This document shows positions 33,249 to 34,696 of a stretch of DNA of 34,696 nucleotides, piece after piece. Source of the DNA: an uncultured Lachnospiraceae bacterium (lineage in GTDB: Bacteria; Bacillota; Clostridia; Lachnospirales; Lachnospiraceae); assembly GCA_910587765.1 (NCBI GenBank), contig CAJUNR010000045.1:1-34696 (forward strand). Direction: 5' to 3'. Under the pieces are notes generated by a model, which ran no database searches, was not told where the DNA came from, and worked only from the letters and a program-made list of their open reading frames with translations. How positions within the stretch are numbered: the first letter of the stretch is position 1; each line of letters starts with the position of its first letter. The position numbers and the translations under genes are program-made.

Positions 33249-34466
33249 TTAGAAATCTACTTCTGTATCATAATAGCAGCATTTCAGAAGTTTTTCCATC
33301 TCTTCCTGGCTGGGCTGACGCGGATTCGATCCGGTACATGCATCCAGAATCGCGTTCTTCGCGATCTCCGGCAGTCTCTCAAGGAAAATGTTCTCCGGCA
33401 CGAAGCCCTGATCGGTCGGATAGCTGTCCTTGCCGTAGTTCTTGATGCAGTGCGGAATATTCAGATCGTCGTTCATCTTCCGCAGGCACTTGATCAGCAG
33501 ATCCACTTTCTCGTCGTCATTGCTTCCGCCAAGGCCCATGAAGTCCGCGATCACGCCGTAGCGCTGTTTCGCAACCGGATCCTTCGCGTTGAACGCGATC
33601 ACCTTGGGCAGATACATTGCGTTTGCCGCGCCGTGGATGATGTGCGCGCCCTGGTCTGCGAAGACCGCGCCGGTCTTGTGTGCCATGGAGTGCACGATAC
33701 CGAGAAGCGCATTGGAGAACGCCATACCTGCCATACACTGTGCGTCATGCATCGTCGCTCTCTTCTTCATATCCTCATTGAAGGAGCCTACCAGATTGTC
33801 CTGGATCATCTTGATGGAATGAAGCGCCAGCGCGTCGGTGTAATTGCAGTTCGCGGTGGATACATACGCCTCGATGGAATGCGTGATCGCGTCCATACCG
33901 GTATGAGCCACGAGCTTCTTGGGCATGGTCTCTGCCAGCGCCGGATCGACGATTGCCACATCGGGCGTAATCTCGAAGTCCGCCAGCGGATACTTGATCC
34001 CCTTCTCATAGTCCGTGATGACTGCGAATGCGGTCACCTCGGTTCCGGTTCCGGAAGTGGAGGAGATTGCGCAGAAATGAGCTTTGGTGCGCAGCTTAGG
34101 AAGTCCGAATACCTTGCACATATCCTCGAACGTCACATCCGGATACTCGTACTTGATCCACATCGCCTTGGTTGCGTCGATGGGAGAACCGCCGCCGATG
34201 GCCACGATCCAGTCGGGCTGGAACTCTCTCATCACCTCCGCGCCCTTCATCACGGTGTCAACGGAAGGATCGGGCTCGATGCCCTCGAACAGCTTCACTT
34301 CCATGCCTGCTTCCTTCAGGTAATCGGTCACCTTGTCAAGAAAGCCGAAGCGTTTCATGGAGCCGCCGCCCACGCAGACCATTGCTTTCTTTCCGTCCAG
34401 AGTCTTCAGCGCCTCCAGAGCTCCCGGTCCATGATATACGTCTCTCGGTAATGTAAAACGTGCCAT
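33249..34466 (-). CDS. Iron-containing alcohol dehydrogenase
   Basis: This 405-residue cytoplasmic enzyme interconverts an alcohol and aldehyde with NAD(P)H, in the group III (iron-activated) family. The nucleotide-binding GGGSPIDA motif is at residues 91-98. Likely metal ligands are Asp192 and His196 (MDAITHSIEAY), His259 and His278 (HGAANA). The spacing between the last two is longer than in E. coli FucO, whose numbering served as guide. The length is typical. The ATG follows AAGGGGG. Codon use looks strongly biased to preferred codons, suggesting high expression. Being beside an XdhC-type factor and a possible molybdoenzyme end, it may serve aldehyde detoxification or alcohol fermentation. 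The substrate cannot be read from sequence. Confidence 0.94.
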   Translation of the reverse strand: MARFTLPRDVYHGPGALEALKTLDGKKAMVCVGGGSMKRFGFLDKVTDYLKEAGMEVKLFEGIEPDPSVDTVMKGAEVMREFQPDWIVAIGGGSPIDATKAMWIKYEYPDVTFEDMCKVFGLPKLRTKAHFCAISSTSGTGTEVTAFAVITDYEKGIKYPLADFEITPDVAIVDPALAETMPKKLVAHTGMDAITHSIEAYVSTANCNYTDALALHSIKMIQDNLVGSFNEDMKKRATMHDAQCMAGMAFSNALLGIVHSMAHKTGAVFADQGAHIIHGAANAMYLPKVIAFNAKDPVAKQRYGVIADFMGLGGSNDDEKVDLLIKCLRKMNDDLNIPHCIKNYGKDSYPTDQGFVPENIFLERLPEIAKNAILDACTGSNPRQPSQEEMEKLLKCCYYDTEVDF

Positions 34467-34622
34467 TAATTGTACCCCCTTATATATTTTTAATTTTATT
34501 AGGAACCTGTATCAATAACCCTGTATATACCCCCTTAGGGTTTCTGCCGCCGGGGATGTCCCCCACCCCCGACGCCAAAACCGCCCATAGAGTTACCCCT
34601 GATACCTCACACCGCCTGATTT
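34467..34622 (-). other. Intergenic region upstream of the alcohol dehydrogenase gene
   Basis: This 156-bp stretch contains no gene. It has an AT-rich stretch just before the dehydrogenase gene and a 6-bp inverted repeat (AACCCT/AGGGTT at about 34518-34543) enclosing GTATATAC, possibly an operator. TTGATA lies nearby as a possible -35 box, but no matching -10 box is convincing. Confidence 0.4.
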
Positions 34623-34696
34623 TTACAGCGCGTCGATCGCGGCCTTCACAACTTCCGGTCTTGCCGGGATCTTCGTTACCCGCGCGCCCGTCGCAT
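34623..34696 (-). CDS. C-terminal fragment, possibly molybdenum hydroxylase (aldehyde oxidoreductase-type) large subunit
   Basis: Only the last 23 codons and stop lie in the window; the gene continues past the right edge. The readable end is ATGARVTKIPARPEVVKAAI followed by DAL. A closing pattern of Gly-x-Arg-(Val/Ile)-x-x-x-Pro-x-x-Pro-(Glu/Asp)-x-(Val/Ile) then Ala-Ala-Ile resembles the C-termini of xanthine dehydrogenase/aldehyde oxidoreductase molybdenum subunits. The XdhC-family gene two places downstream supports this. The fragment is too short for certainty. Confidence 0.45.
   Translation of the reverse strand, partial: ATGARVTKIPARPEVVKAAIDAL

Overview
The window looks like a chromosomal segment of a moderately GC-rich anaerobic Firmicute. 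The best guess is Lachnospiraceae or a close clostridial relative. This rests on three things: a SCIFF peptide with its radical-SAM maturase beside a fused secDF gene, strong AGGAGG-type ribosome binding sites with some GTG/TTG starts, and sigma-A promoters of the TTGACA/TATACT type. The species cannot be named from the sequence. No rRNA, tRNA, CRISPR array, integrase or transposase gene was seen.

Left part (1-8.7 kb). A minus-strand sugar operon runs PfkB kinase, then a sugar-binding lipoprotein, then a two-domain sugar ABC ATPase. A hairpin terminator lies between the last two genes. The permease would be expected left of base 1. Divergently, on the plus strand, lies a tightly overlapping trio: a ferredoxin-domain aldo/keto reductase, a Y-family DNA polymerase with a clamp-binding QLDLF motif, and a YolD-like protein. 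It converges on gltD through a palindrome that recurs downstream of rel.

Middle (7.1-18.1 kb). Glutamate synthase (gltB then gltD) has a clear promoter. Then come a CPBP membrane protease and argS, whose promoter position argues for a TTG start, and a divergent nfo (endonuclease IV). A roughly 138-bp nested palindromic repeat lies between argS and nfo, and a 42-bp copy of its end lies in the gltB leader.

Right-middle (17.5-31.9 kb), all minus strand. In transcription order: FIST-domain sensor, cytoplasmic methyl-accepting chemotaxis protein, SCIFF peptide, SCIFF maturase, secDF, GNAT acetyltransferase, GH36 alpha-galactosidase, recJ, apt, rel and an MBL-fold hydrolase. SecDF-recJ-apt-rel is a conserved Firmicute order. 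Here it is interrupted by the acetyltransferase and alpha-galactosidase. The SCIFF promoter, a hairpin between SCIFF and its maturase, and an internal promoter before apt can all be read from the sequence.

Right edge (32.0-34.7 kb), minus strand. An XdhC-type molybdenum-cofactor chaperone, an iron-containing alcohol dehydrogenase, and the last 23 codons of an upstream gene resembling the end of a molybdenum hydroxylase large subunit. Together these suggest an aldehyde/alcohol redox cluster, mostly outside the window.

Most of the window is core metabolism and information processing. The points most worth following are the split FIST/chemoreceptor pair, the layout around SCIFF, the two short palindrome families, and the alpha-galactosidase inside a housekeeping block.
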